Below are positions 8,076 through 16,162 of a DNA stretch of 35,959 nt, one piece after another. Under the pieces are notes generated by a model. The model had not been told where the DNA came from and did no database searches. It saw nothing but the letters and a program-made list of their open reading frames with translations. Source of the stretch: Desulfobacteraceae bacterium (GTDB lineage: Bacteria; Desulfobacterota; Desulfobacteria; Desulfobacterales; Desulfobacteraceae); assembly GCA_024225635.1 (NCBI GenBank), contig JAAEMK010000892.1, positions 1 through 35,959 of the forward strand, written 5' to 3'. How positions within the stretch are numbered: the stretch's first letter is position 1; every line of letters begins with the position of its first letter. The translations under genes were made by a program, and so were the position numbers.

Positions 8076-8351
8076 CTATGAATCCGATAGCTTCCCCCCC
8101 CCGTAGGCCAGGAAAGAAAGTGCGGCTGTCCGGAAAAGGGCACGGATAATATCCAACACCTCTTCGTCCACAAACGGATTAAGAATCGCGACATAATCGG
8201 CAATAAACAAAAGGCATACCGTGACCAGGATCAAATTAATAACCTTCCCGACTTTTCCCCCGGCGTACTTGATCCGGCCCTTGTTAAAGACAAAAATAAT
8301 AATTAAATAGATTACCAGAGTGAAAACCGATATGATCATTTGTGCGGTCAT
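8076..8351 (-). CDS. Small three-TM membrane protein
   Basis: A 91-residue protein with three predicted transmembrane helices at about residues 4-22, 36-55 and 66-84, and a basic loop (NKGRIKYAGGKVGK) after the first. I do not recognise a family. It is the last gene of the minus-strand roadblock/GTPase operon, with a good ribosome site (GGAGG before ATG) and a 12-bp gap to the previous gene. It might anchor the upstream soluble signalling proteins to the membrane; that is inferred only from position. Confidence 0.65.
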   Translation of the reverse strand: MTAQMIISVFTLVIYLIIIFVFNKGRIKYAGGKVGKVINLILVTVCLLFIADYVAILNPFVDEEVLDIIRALFRTAALSFLAYGGGKLSDS

Positions 8352-8363
8352 TGATCCTCCATT

Positions 8364-8708
8364 TTAACCTCTTTCACCAAGACGCGTATTCAGAAAATCC
8401 ATAACGGCGTCTGCCACTTCAGCAGTCACGCAACCTTTTCTTTCTACCACTCCAAGATAATACTTGCCAACAGGAAAAATTAAAAAATCCTTTTTGCTTT
8501 TCCTTAAAAAAGCGGCATATTTAAATTTTTTCTTTCCCAGAACCGACAGGCTCCGGCCGCAGGACCATACCACTTCAGCGACATTTTCGAATTCCGTCAT
8601 ATCATGAATCATGACATTTCCCCTGTGATCCACCAGAACGTACTGATCAACGCCCTTGATACCTCCAATATCTGAACACCAATCCATTGACGCCATCGAT
8701 TTATCCAT
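8364..8708 (-). CDS. Roadblock/LC7-like domain protein
   Basis: A 114-residue protein that fits one roadblock/LC7 fold. It has an opening strand pair (GVDQYVLVDHRGNVMIHD), a helix, the central strands (KKFKYAAFLRKSKKDFLIFPVGKYYLGVVE) and a C-terminal helix. Such domains usually dimerise and bind or regulate small Ras-like GTPases such as MglA. Translation is likely coupled: the upstream stop is 3 bases before the ATG, and no strong ribosome site is seen. It is one of three roadblock-type proteins in the operon. Confidence 0.7.
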   Translation of the reverse strand: MDKSMASMDWCSDIGGIKGVDQYVLVDHRGNVMIHDMTEFENVAEVVWSCGRSLSVLGKKKFKYAAFLRKSKKDFLIFPVGKYYLGVVERKGCVTAEVADAVMDFLNTRLGERG

Positions 8709-8711
8709 TTT

Positions 8712-9176
8712 TTATGCAAGGTCGAGGATGAGTTTATGGACAGCATCCGGCAGGGAAGGCGTCCTTGTGACAATGACAACCAACAGGTGATCCTGCATCC
8801 TGTGAACCATGAAATACTTATCCGCAATCCGGATGCACATGCCCTGGATATCCGGATAGGCGGATTGGCCGCTGGTATAGCTGCGGGAAAACTCCCTGCC
8901 AAGGGTTTCAATATCCGCCCGGGTTAAAATGTCCGGCATTCGGGTCTCCCTGACCCCGTTTTCCGTATCGTATAAAAAAACACCGATAACTTCAGAAAAA
9001 GAGCAAATTGATTTCAGAATCCCGCCTTTTTCCCGGGGAATTTCCTTTTCCCGGGGACAAAAAGAATAGGCATTACGATAACCGCATGCACGGCATTGAA
9101 AGACGGCTTTCCCATTTGAAAAGGCCGACCCTTCCAGATCGTTTTTTTCCCCGCAGTCTTCACAAAAAAAAATCAT
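8712..9176 (-). CDS. Zinc-ribbon plus roadblock-like protein
   Basis: A 154-residue protein. The N-terminus has two CxxC pairs (CEDCGEKN and CRACGY), a likely zinc ribbon at residues 5-35. The rest (about 54-154) has the pattern of a roadblock/LC7 domain: SFSEVIGVFLYD, a helical stretch, then MCIRIADKYFMVHRMQDHLLVVIVT and a final helix. The domain assignment is by pattern and is weaker than for the other two roadblock proteins. The ATG follows the upstream stop with a single base between (TGA-T-ATG), so translation is coupled. It probably works with the GTPase of this operon. Confidence 0.65.
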   Translation of the reverse strand: MIFFCEDCGEKNDLEGSAFSNGKAVFQCRACGYRNAYSFCPREKEIPREKGGILKSICSFSEVIGVFLYDTENGVRETRMPDILTRADIETLGREFSRSYTSGQSAYPDIQGMCIRIADKYFMVHRMQDHLLVVIVTRTPSLPDAVHKLILDLA

Positions 9177-9177
9177 A

Positions 9178-10797
9178 TCAATTACGGAACAGTGATTTTA
9201 TTTTTGTCCAAAACCCTCCCGCGTTCGGTTCTGCCGAATCCGCAGCCCCCTCTTCCGCCACTGTCTCCATTTGGATTTCAGCGTCCGGCCGGGTTTCCGG
9301 GACCGTGAGGTCTCCCTTTTCCGGGGCATGGCTGTACCGGGCAAGGGAGGCCAGCAGTTCCAGGAGTGAGACCTTATCCGGGTCCTCCCGCCATTCCGCT
9401 TTTAAAAGGGACACATCTTCAGTAAAAGCCGTGAAAACCGTTTCCTCTGTTAACCCGCCCGGGTTTTTCAGGCAAGCCCTTAACCTTTCCAGGAGACGTG
9501 ACGCCTGGTCTTCGTCCTCTTCCTCAAAGGATTCATCTTCATATTGGAAAGGGACAACGGCCTCCTGGTCATCAGGCGGTTCACTCTCCGCCCCATCGGC
9601 GAGCCGGTCATTTTCCATGCTTTGGTCCGTATCCACGGCGGGCGCTTCTATTTTCTTTTCCGAAGCATCCAGGTTGAAAAATGCATCAAGGCTGCTTTCT
9701 ATTTCCTGTATGGGCTCCTTGTCCATTCGCTGGGGAGTAAAGCTATGAACCCCTTCTTTCTGATCCGTATCTTCTGCCGCCCCGGGCATATCCATGCCAT
9801 ATTCCTGGTCGGGTCCGTGAATTTCAGCCATGTGGATGGCATCCAGGAGCTTATCCGCAGGAGACTCTTTGGCCATGAAAAGGTCATCCAGCATATCCCT
9901 CGAATCAGATGCTTTCTTTTCCTTGTCCGCCAGGGCCGGGGGGATGTCATCATCGGCCCGGTGGGATGCAGGAAATGAGATCTCCTCTTCCGGAAGTATG
10001 TTCAGGGGAACCGGATCCCCGGTTGAGGGTGCGGCTTTAAGATGCGACAGGGCCGGTGCCACCTCTTCATCAGCCGGATCCTGGACAGGCGTGGTCCTTG
10101 GGGGGCGGGCAATTTCACGCTTAAATTGATGAAACGCGCGGATATTCGCTTCAAGCATCTGTTTTTGATCAGCGGCCGTCATATCCGGATTCCGGACCAG
10201 ACGTTCATAACTTTGAAAAACAGAATGCAAAAGCGCGATGGAGTCCTTATGGGCATCGGCCTTGTTCCGGGCGACATATCCCCCGATACTCTGCATGATT
10301 TTCAAAAATGAAGAATGAATTTTATGGAACTTCATTTTTGAAGCCAGCGGTTTAATCACAGAATTGAAACTTTTCAGGGTGATGTCTGAGATTTCCCAGT
10401 CGATGGAAAGGATCACTGCCTTGAGCGCCTCTATTTCCTTTTCGGATACCTGGGGTGCTTCAGATATCCCGGCCTTGAAACGTTTAAAGGATTGGATTCC
10501 CCGGGCCAGTATTTCATCGGCTTTCCCGGGGCTATCCCGGGGAAGGTTAACGAGACTGTCCAGGAGTTCCACCAACGTACGGAGGACCGGCACGGTATCT
10601 TTATGGGCGTTATCTATTTCAGATGCCAGGTATTTGCCAATGGAGTGCAGCATTTTCCCAAAAGAGGCTGCGGAGGCATTGCCCCTGACCTGGGTTTCAA
10701 GGTCTGCGACCTGTCTTTGAAAGTCCTTTACATTATCAACCGTTACGCCGGATTCCATGGAACCAATGATCTGTTTGATGTTCGCAAGAGAATTCAA
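9178..10797 (-). CDS. Duplicated helical acidic protein of the GTPase operon
   Basis: A 539-residue protein of unknown function. Residues 1-230 contain a helical unit repeated with a 118-residue period: FGKMLHSIGKYLASEIDNAH at 46 aligns with FLKIMQSIGGYVARNKADAH at 164, both followed by KDS or KDT. The end of each unit also matches (ILARGIQSFKRFKAGI and MLEANIRAFHQFKREI). A long acidic, Pro/Asp/Glu-rich, probably disordered region follows (about 235-440), then a helical stretch and a short basic tail (FWTKIKSLFRN). The start is TTG with AAGGAGGG just upstream, immediately after the GTPase stop. It may be a scaffold or effector of the GTPase; this rests only on context. Confidence 0.7.
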   Translation of the reverse strand: MNSLANIKQIIGSMESGVTVDNVKDFQRQVADLETQVRGNASAASFGKMLHSIGKYLASEIDNAHKDTVPVLRTLVELLDSLVNLPRDSPGKADEILARGIQSFKRFKAGISEAPQVSEKEIEALKAVILSIDWEISDITLKSFNSVIKPLASKMKFHKIHSSFLKIMQSIGGYVARNKADAHKDSIALLHSVFQSYERLVRNPDMTAADQKQMLEANIRAFHQFKREIARPPRTTPVQDPADEEVAPALSHLKAAPSTGDPVPLNILPEEEISFPASHRADDDIPPALADKEKKASDSRDMLDDLFMAKESPADKLLDAIHMAEIHGPDQEYGMDMPGAAEDTDQKEGVHSFTPQRMDKEPIQEIESSLDAFFNLDASEKKIEAPAVDTDQSMENDRLADGAESEPPDDQEAVVPFQYEDESFEEEDEDQASRLLERLRACLKNPGGLTEETVFTAFTEDVSLLKAEWREDPDKVSLLELLASLARYSHAPEKGDLTVPETRPDAEIQMETVAEEGAADSAEPNAGGFWTKIKSLFRN

Positions 10798-10807
10798 AAC
10801 GCCCTCC

Positions 10808-11413
10808 TTAGAATAGATGCTCCTGGATGGATGCCAGTGTAATGGCTATGATCTTTTTCAAAGTGGGAATCACGTTCCCCCCGTTTAAAGCGCTTGCCTC
10901 AAATGCAGGAACTTTTAAAAGGCTGTTCAGGTCCTTTTGCAGAATTTGTGAGGAGAGGATGGGAATATCGGATTTTTTTAAATCAATTTTATTATATTGC
11001 ATAACCAGCGGGATGTTAAACAGATCAAGCTTATAGGTTTCCAGATTTTCATACAGTTGATTTAAGGACTCGATATTTTTTTTCCGCTGGGATTGCTGAA
11101 CATCGGCCACGAAAACAATACCGTCTACCCCCCTAAGCACCAGCTTCCGGGTGGCATTGTACTTTACCTGGCCGGGAACGGTGTACAATTGGATGGCCAC
11201 ATCAAATCCCTTTATCTTCCCCACGTCAAAGGGCAGAAAATCAAAAAAAAGGGTTCGGTCGTCCTGGGTTTTAAGACTGACCATTTCGGTCTTGATCTGC
11301 TCCCGGTAGGTCCGGTTGATATACTCAAGGTTTGTTGTTTTCCCACCCCTTCCCGGACCATAGTAGACAATTTTGATCTGAACTTCCTTGGTCTTTACAT
11401 TGATGAGCGCCAA
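10808..11413 (-). CDS. MglA-type Ras-like GTPase
   Basis: A 201-residue small GTPase of the MglA family, the bacterial Ras-like switches that control polarity and motility in Myxococcus and relatives. Seen in the sequence: P-loop GPGRGGKT (19-26), MglA-specific TLFFDFLPFDVG (54-65), G3-region TVPGQ (78-82) with VKYNATRKLVLRGVDGIVFVAD after it, G4 NKID (141-144) and a G5-like EASAL (172-176). All nucleotide-binding motifs look intact. The start is TTG with AAGGGGG just upstream. It follows the roadblock gene by 67 bp, which matches the usual mglB-mglA order. The pathway served here is unknown. Confidence 0.92.
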   Translation of the reverse strand: MALINVKTKEVQIKIVYYGPGRGGKTTNLEYINRTYREQIKTEMVSLKTQDDRTLFFDFLPFDVGKIKGFDVAIQLYTVPGQVKYNATRKLVLRGVDGIVFVADVQQSQRKKNIESLNQLYENLETYKLDLFNIPLVMQYNKIDLKKSDIPILSSQILQKDLNSLLKVPAFEASALNGGNVIPTLKKIIAITLASIQEHLF

Positions 11414-11480
11414 ATTTCCCCCTTAAGGTTCCGGGTTTGGTAAACCGGTTCTGCCCGGGCTGATTCCTTGTCTTAATACC

Positions 11481-11876
11481 TCATGGGATATCCGGGTCGG
11501 CCAGCACCCGAATAATTTCCTTGATGGCCGCAGCTACTTTCAGTCTCACAATTCCAAGTGAAATATTTTTGTTGAACATGGAAACAAGCAGGGTGTCATT
11601 GCTGACTTTGCTGAAATGGATGCTTAAATTTTCACCCTTATGAAACAACAGGGAAAATTCGGATTCCCCCACCAGCTTGGCCATGGCATCCACGGCTGCG
11701 AAATTGCCTGCCGCCAGGGCGGCAAAAGCAGTGGAATCCAGGCGGGTTTCTCCACTGTCATGCTTGGCAATGGTGTTTCCGCTCATCTCCATGTAGATCA
11801 CATGGTCAATTCCGGCTGCGATCAAATGGGTTTCAATCGCATGGTCTATGGCATCAAGCTGGCTTTGAGTCAACAT
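11481..11876 (-). CDS. Roadblock/LC7 (MglB-like) protein
   Basis: A 131-residue roadblock/LC7 protein, likely the GTPase-activating or scaffolding partner of the adjacent MglA-type GTPase. The family pattern is clear in the second half (EFSLLFHKGENLSIHFSKVS, then NDTLLVSMFNKNISLGIVRLKV). It is the first gene of the six-gene minus-strand operon. No ribosome site precedes the ATG, and a promoter-like pair ends six bases upstream, so the message may be leaderless. Confidence 0.88.
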   Translation of the reverse strand: MLTQSQLDAIDHAIETHLIAAGIDHVIYMEMSGNTIAKHDSGETRLDSTAFAALAAGNFAAVDAMAKLVGESEFSLLFHKGENLSIHFSKVSNDTLLVSMFNKNISLGIVRLKVAAAIKEIIRVLADPDIP

Positions 11877-11882
11877 ATTGGG

Positions 11883-11911
11883 ATGTTATCCCATATCTGC
11901 GAATTGTGCAA
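11883..11911 (-). promoter_or_regulatory. Possible leaderless promoter of the roadblock/GTPase operon
   Basis: On the minus strand TTGCAC (11911-11906), 17 bp, TAACAT (11888-11883), then six bases to the ATG. A small palindrome, TGGGAT-GTT-ATCCCA (11879-11893), overlaps the -10. The string ATCCCATAT occurs at 11888-11896 and again at 11919-11927, 31 bp apart, which could be operator sites. The match to consensus is moderate. Confidence 0.35.
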
Positions 11912-11979
11912 TATACCAATCCCATATTTGTTGAATTGGATCAAGTCCATGGTATCATTCATAGGATGGGAACGAACTT

Positions 11980-14900
11980 TCACGATTGATATAAGTACCC
12001 CTTAAAAGAGACCCTGTAAAAGATGGCATATAATATCGGCACCACGCCCAAGGTGAGCACCGTGGCAAAGATCAATCCGAAAATGATAGCGATTGCCATG
12101 GGTGGCCACATGGGACTGCTGAATAACCAGAGAGGCAGAAGCCCCCCCACAGTGGTTAAAGTGGTCAAGAGAATCGGACGGAGCCGCCTTTGAACGGCTT
12201 CGATGATTGCATCCTGTTGGGTTCGTTTAAATTCATCCAGTTCTAATTGAATGCGCTCAAGAAGGACGATGGCGTTATTAACAACTATTCCCGCTAACGA
12301 TATGACTCCGAGAAATGTCATAAATCCAAAATAACTTTTACCCAACAGCAGGCCTGTTACTACCCCGATCAGCCCCAGTGGAATTGTCATGAGGATGATC
12401 AATGGCTTTCGGATTGAATTGAACTGAATCACCAGCAGGAGAACAATAATCATCAGGGAGATGCCGAGTTTATCACCGATTGCAGCATTGGATTTTATAG
12501 ATTCCTCAATTTCACCGCCCACTTCATAGCCATATCCAATGCCCCATTTCTCCTGTTGTTCGTCAAGCCATGGTTTTAACCAGCTATATATGGCCACGGC
12601 GTTACCCTCTTCGGTTAAAAGAGCGTTTACAGTCATGGTTCGGGTTCGGTCCCGCCGCAGGATTACGGATGGCTGATACTCCACGTTTAAATCGGCCACC
12701 TGGCTGAGTGGTACCGTTTTTCCTGTGTTCATGGAGTAAATGTTAAGACTTTCAAGTTTCCCGATATCCTGGCGGTCTGCAGCAACAGATCTAAGGGTGA
12801 TGGGAATAACCTTGTCATCTTCGCGGTATTCGGTAATATCAAATCCACTTAAAATAGTTTGCAGTGACAGTGCTATATCCTGATGGGTTACACCGGCTCT
12901 CAGGGCACGAGCATTATCGATGTCCACATTAATTTTCTTGGTCAGACGTCCCCAGTCATCAAATACAAACTTAACGTCGGGGTGCTCCGAAAGTTTTATT
13001 TTGATCTGTTCGATGATTTCAGACAATTTCTTCACGTCTTTACCGGTAATACGGAACCCCAGGGGTGCATCGGAAGGTGGCCCCAGGGCCAGGGCACCTA
13101 TGTCCGGTTTCACATCAGGGAAGGTTTCAAGTGCATATCGTTCAAGTTTTTTGATACTGTCATGCATTGCGTTGAAATCCGTGGCATTAATCAGCATATA
13201 GCACAGTCCGGAATTTTTGGGTTCCGGATCTAAATTGAGAACAAACCTTGGGGCACCGGTACCGGTATAGGTTGACCAGTTGGTTATACCGGAGACCTGG
13301 TTTTCCGTGATCGCTAAATTTTCCTGAATATAAGTATCCATAGCCCTGGACATCTTGATGGTTTCTTCTATGGCTGTACCATAGGGAAGTTCCAGGACTG
13401 CGGTAAATACCGGCTTGTCATTATCAGGAAAAAAACGTTTAGGGATAAATTTCGCACCTTGCATGACCATGGCAAACATTACAACAACCAGAGCGATGGT
13501 AACAAATTTATGTCGAAGTACATGGATTAACACCCAGCGGTAAAATCGATAAAAGGATGTATTATAGTTTACGGATGCCTGTTTTTTAACACGCATGAAA
13601 CGGGCACAGAACAATGGAATAACGGTAATGGAAAGAATCCAGGAACACAGCAGTGTGATACTTACCACCTTGAAAAGAGGTGCCGTATACTCTCCTGCGT
13701 CCGATTCCGCCAGGTAAATTGGAAGGAAAGCTGCGGCTGTGGTGAGGCTTGAAGTCAGCAAAGGAATTTTAAGCTCAGTGGCGGAATCTATGGCTGCCTG
13801 CTTTGTGGATTTCCCCTCCTGAATCTGTACCATGATGCTTTCCGACATTACAATGGCATTGTCCACCAGCATTCCCAGTGAAATGATAAGGGCTGCCAGG
13901 GACATCTGGTCAAGCCCTATCTTAAAATAGTCCATGACAAAAAGGGATATGATCATTGCACAGGGTATCAATGAAGAGACGATAAAACCGGTGCGAAGCC
14001 CTAACGCAAGAAGCATGACAGCCAGTACAATACATACGGATTGCATTAAATTCCTGGTAAAACCTTTTACTTTCTCTTCAACAAACTTTTTCTGAAATGC
14101 CACAAAATCAAGTTCCAGGCCATGGGGATATACAGCCTGTAAATCCGTTATCAATGCTTTCACATCATTACCAAGAGTAATAATATTACCTTCATCTCTC
14201 ATGGAGATTGCCAGGGCAATGGCCTGTTGTCCGGATGATGTAACAACTGAATCAACCGGATCAACATATCCCCTGTAAACATCGGCAATATCCGACAGGA
14301 TAATCAGGTCCTTCCGTCCGGGGAGACGTAATATGGTTTGCTTGATTTCATCAACCGATTCATAATCTCCGGATGGTTCCAGAACGATCCTTTCCATACC
14401 TGTATTTATGTTGCCCCCCGGATTGATAATATTCTGGGCTGCCAGCATCTGCATTAACAGATAGGGGGATATTCCCAGTTTGGCCATTCTGGAATTATTA
14501 TAGTCGATAAAGACATGCTCTTCCTGGACGCCGTGAAGTTCCACCTCGGCAACATCATCAATTTTCAGTAATTCATCCCGTATATCGTCTGCTGCGTCCT
14601 TCAGTTCCGCATAGGAATAACCATCTCCGGTTATGGTGACTATTGTACCGAAAACATCACCGTAATCATCATTGACCATGGGTCCGATAGCTCCATCCGG
14701 CAATTCGGCTTTTTCGACTTTTCGGCGCAGGTCATCCCAGATAGGGCGCATCTCTTTATAGGATTGCTTCATATGTACTTTTACCAGTGAGAAACCGGTG
14801 CGTGACTCGCTTTCAACGACATCAAGCTCAGGCATCTCCTGAATCAGTTTTTCAATCCGGTCGGTGATAAGGTTTTCCATACGTTCGGGACTGGCACCGG

Positions 14901-15054
14901 GGAATATGGTTGTTACAGTGGCACCCCTGACAGTAAAACCCGGATCTTCCGCCTTGGGCATATTAAAATAGGAAAGTACTCCACCTGTCAGCAGGATGAA
15001 TAATAAAACAAGGGTAATACGGTTTTTTTCGATGGCTGTTTTAGTAATATTCAT
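11980..15054 (-). CDS. RND efflux pump, inner-membrane permease
   Basis: A 1024-residue transporter of the AcrB/HAE-type RND family that drives proton-coupled export through a periplasmic adaptor and outer-membrane channel. It begins with a first helix (RITLVLLFILLTGG) and a large periplasmic porter domain. A hydrophobic block at about 334-480 contains the TM4 motif ISLGMLVDNAIVMSES. The C-terminal half repeats this layout (GVISLAGIVVNNAIVLLERI). The proton-relay pair that is Asp-Asp in AcrB is Asp398-Asn399 here, a variant seen in many RND sub-branches. It ends the operon tetR-tolC fusion-adaptor-pump, with an 11-bp gap after the adaptor. The substrate is unknown. Confidence 0.93.
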   Translation of the reverse strand: MNITKTAIEKNRITLVLLFILLTGGVLSYFNMPKAEDPGFTVRGATVTTIFPGASPERMENLITDRIEKLIQEMPELDVVESESRTGFSLVKVHMKQSYKEMRPIWDDLRRKVEKAELPDGAIGPMVNDDYGDVFGTIVTITGDGYSYAELKDAADDIRDELLKIDDVAEVELHGVQEEHVFIDYNNSRMAKLGISPYLLMQMLAAQNIINPGGNINTGMERIVLEPSGDYESVDEIKQTILRLPGRKDLIILSDIADVYRGYVDPVDSVVTSSGQQAIALAISMRDEGNIITLGNDVKALITDLQAVYPHGLELDFVAFQKKFVEEKVKGFTRNLMQSVCIVLAVMLLALGLRTGFIVSSLIPCAMIISLFVMDYFKIGLDQMSLAALIISLGMLVDNAIVMSESIMVQIQEGKSTKQAAIDSATELKIPLLTSSLTTAAAFLPIYLAESDAGEYTAPLFKVVSITLLCSWILSITVIPLFCARFMRVKKQASVNYNTSFYRFYRWVLIHVLRHKFVTIALVVVMFAMVMQGAKFIPKRFFPDNDKPVFTAVLELPYGTAIEETIKMSRAMDTYIQENLAITENQVSGITNWSTYTGTGAPRFVLNLDPEPKNSGLCYMLINATDFNAMHDSIKKLERYALETFPDVKPDIGALALGPPSDAPLGFRITGKDVKKLSEIIEQIKIKLSEHPDVKFVFDDWGRLTKKINVDIDNARALRAGVTHQDIALSLQTILSGFDITEYREDDKVIPITLRSVAADRQDIGKLESLNIYSMNTGKTVPLSQVADLNVEYQPSVILRRDRTRTMTVNALLTEEGNAVAIYSWLKPWLDEQQEKWGIGYGYEVGGEIEESIKSNAAIGDKLGISLMIIVLLLVIQFNSIRKPLIILMTIPLGLIGVVTGLLLGKSYFGFMTFLGVISLAGIVVNNAIVLLERIQLELDEFKRTQQDAIIEAVQRRLRPILLTTLTTVGGLLPLWLFSSPMWPPMAIAIIFGLIFATVLTLGVVPILYAIFYRVSFKGYLYQS

Positions 15055-15065
15055 GGTTATCCTCC

Positions 15066-16160
15066 CTATTGATCCATTTTCACGGTCAAGCCATCGGATA
15101 CCTTGCTAACTCCCGCCGTCAGGACATTGTCTCCGTCTTTCAGGCCGTCAAAAACCTCTATTCCACCGGAGACCAGGTCGCCTGTTGTAACAAAACGCTT
15201 CGCCACGATACCAAGCCCCCCTTCGATTGCTGTTACAACATAGACATAGGATTTTTCGCCATCATTTGCGATGGAGAATGTGGGGACTATGAATCGTTCC
15301 CTGCTGATACGTGATTTAATATTAAATGCAACCTCTGCCGCCATTCCCGGGCGAAGCTGTGAACTTTCATCATCAATTTTCACAGTAACGGGAAACGTGG
15401 TTGCGGAAGATAAAGAAGAGACCCCCACCTCAGTCACCGTTCCTGAAAATGATCTCCCAGGTAATGAGTCAAACACCACATCTACCTTGCTCCCTTCTTT
15501 GATATCGACAATCAACGCTTCGGGAATTACGACGTTAACTTCCAGTTCCGTACTTGTGGAAAGCAATGCAACGGGCTGCCCTGCCTGAATATTTTCATTT
15601 TGCTGAACAGGTACATCAGCGATGGCCCCTGCTACGGGTGCATACAGTTCAGCATAGGTCAGTTGCAGTTCTGCCTGCTCCAGCTTTTTTTCCAGTGAAA
15701 GCACTGAAGCGTTGCAGGACTCATATTGTGCCCGTGCCATATCCAGATCATTTTGAGAGGCACTCTTATTCACATACAACTGTTGAATCCGCTTGTAGTT
15801 ATTGGCGGCATTTCGAAGCGTTGCTTTTACCTGAACCAATCCTGCCTTGGCCTCCTGCACTTGTAACTGAAACAATTCATCATCCAGTTTTGCCACTTTC
15901 CGGCCAGCTTTTACGCGGTCGCCAACCTTCACATAAAGCTTTTGAACAGTACCATTTACTTTAAAACTGAGTTTGGATTCCAGGGCTGCCTGACTGACTC
16001 CCGAAAAGGTTCGAACACGACCCCCTCCTTCAGCATACACCTTGGTATATCGAACCGGGCGAATCACAACTTCTTTTTTTTTAGGGGCTTCCTGCCCACG
16101 GCAACCGATAACCAACACACTTGCAACCAACAGAACAAGGGGGAAGTAAATCTTTTTCAT
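15066..16160 (-). CDS. RND periplasmic adaptor lipoprotein (HlyD/AcrA family)
   Basis: A 364-residue membrane-fusion protein linking the pump to its outer-membrane channel. The ATG at 16160 is preferred over an earlier in-frame start at 16232: it has AGGAG upstream and directly begins a lipoprotein signal (MKKIYFPLVLLVASVLVIGC, lipidated Cys20). A lipoyl/barrel half (FKVNGTVQKLYVKVGDRVKAG) comes next, then an alpha-hairpin of coiled coil (about 100-170), the second lipoyl half (APVAGAIADVPVQQNENIQAG), a beta-barrel and a membrane-proximal domain. The ribosome site lies inside the end of the preceding gene, whose stop is 2 bp before the ATG, so translation is coupled. Confidence 0.93.
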   Translation of the reverse strand: MKKIYFPLVLLVASVLVIGCRGQEAPKKKEVVIRPVRYTKVYAEGGGRVRTFSGVSQAALESKLSFKVNGTVQKLYVKVGDRVKAGRKVAKLDDELFQLQVQEAKAGLVQVKATLRNAANNYKRIQQLYVNKSASQNDLDMARAQYESCNASVLSLEKKLEQAELQLTYAELYAPVAGAIADVPVQQNENIQAGQPVALLSTSTELEVNVVIPEALIVDIKEGSKVDVVFDSLPGRSFSGTVTEVGVSSLSSATTFPVTVKIDDESSQLRPGMAAEVAFNIKSRISRERFIVPTFSIANDGEKSYVYVVTAIEGGLGIVAKRFVTTGDLVSGGIEVFDGLKDGDNVLTAGVSKVSDGLTVKMDQ

Positions 16161-16162
16161 CT

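Noticed and set aside
9008-9748. Long + strand reading frame (246 codons)
   Set aside because: It is a Ser/Arg-rich shadow of the 154- and 539-residue genes of the minus-strand operon.
13850-13880. Asp-Asn in place of Asp-Asp in TM4 of the RND pump
   Set aside because: At first it looked like a broken proton relay, but this pairing is common in several RND sub-branches and the rest of the pump is intact.
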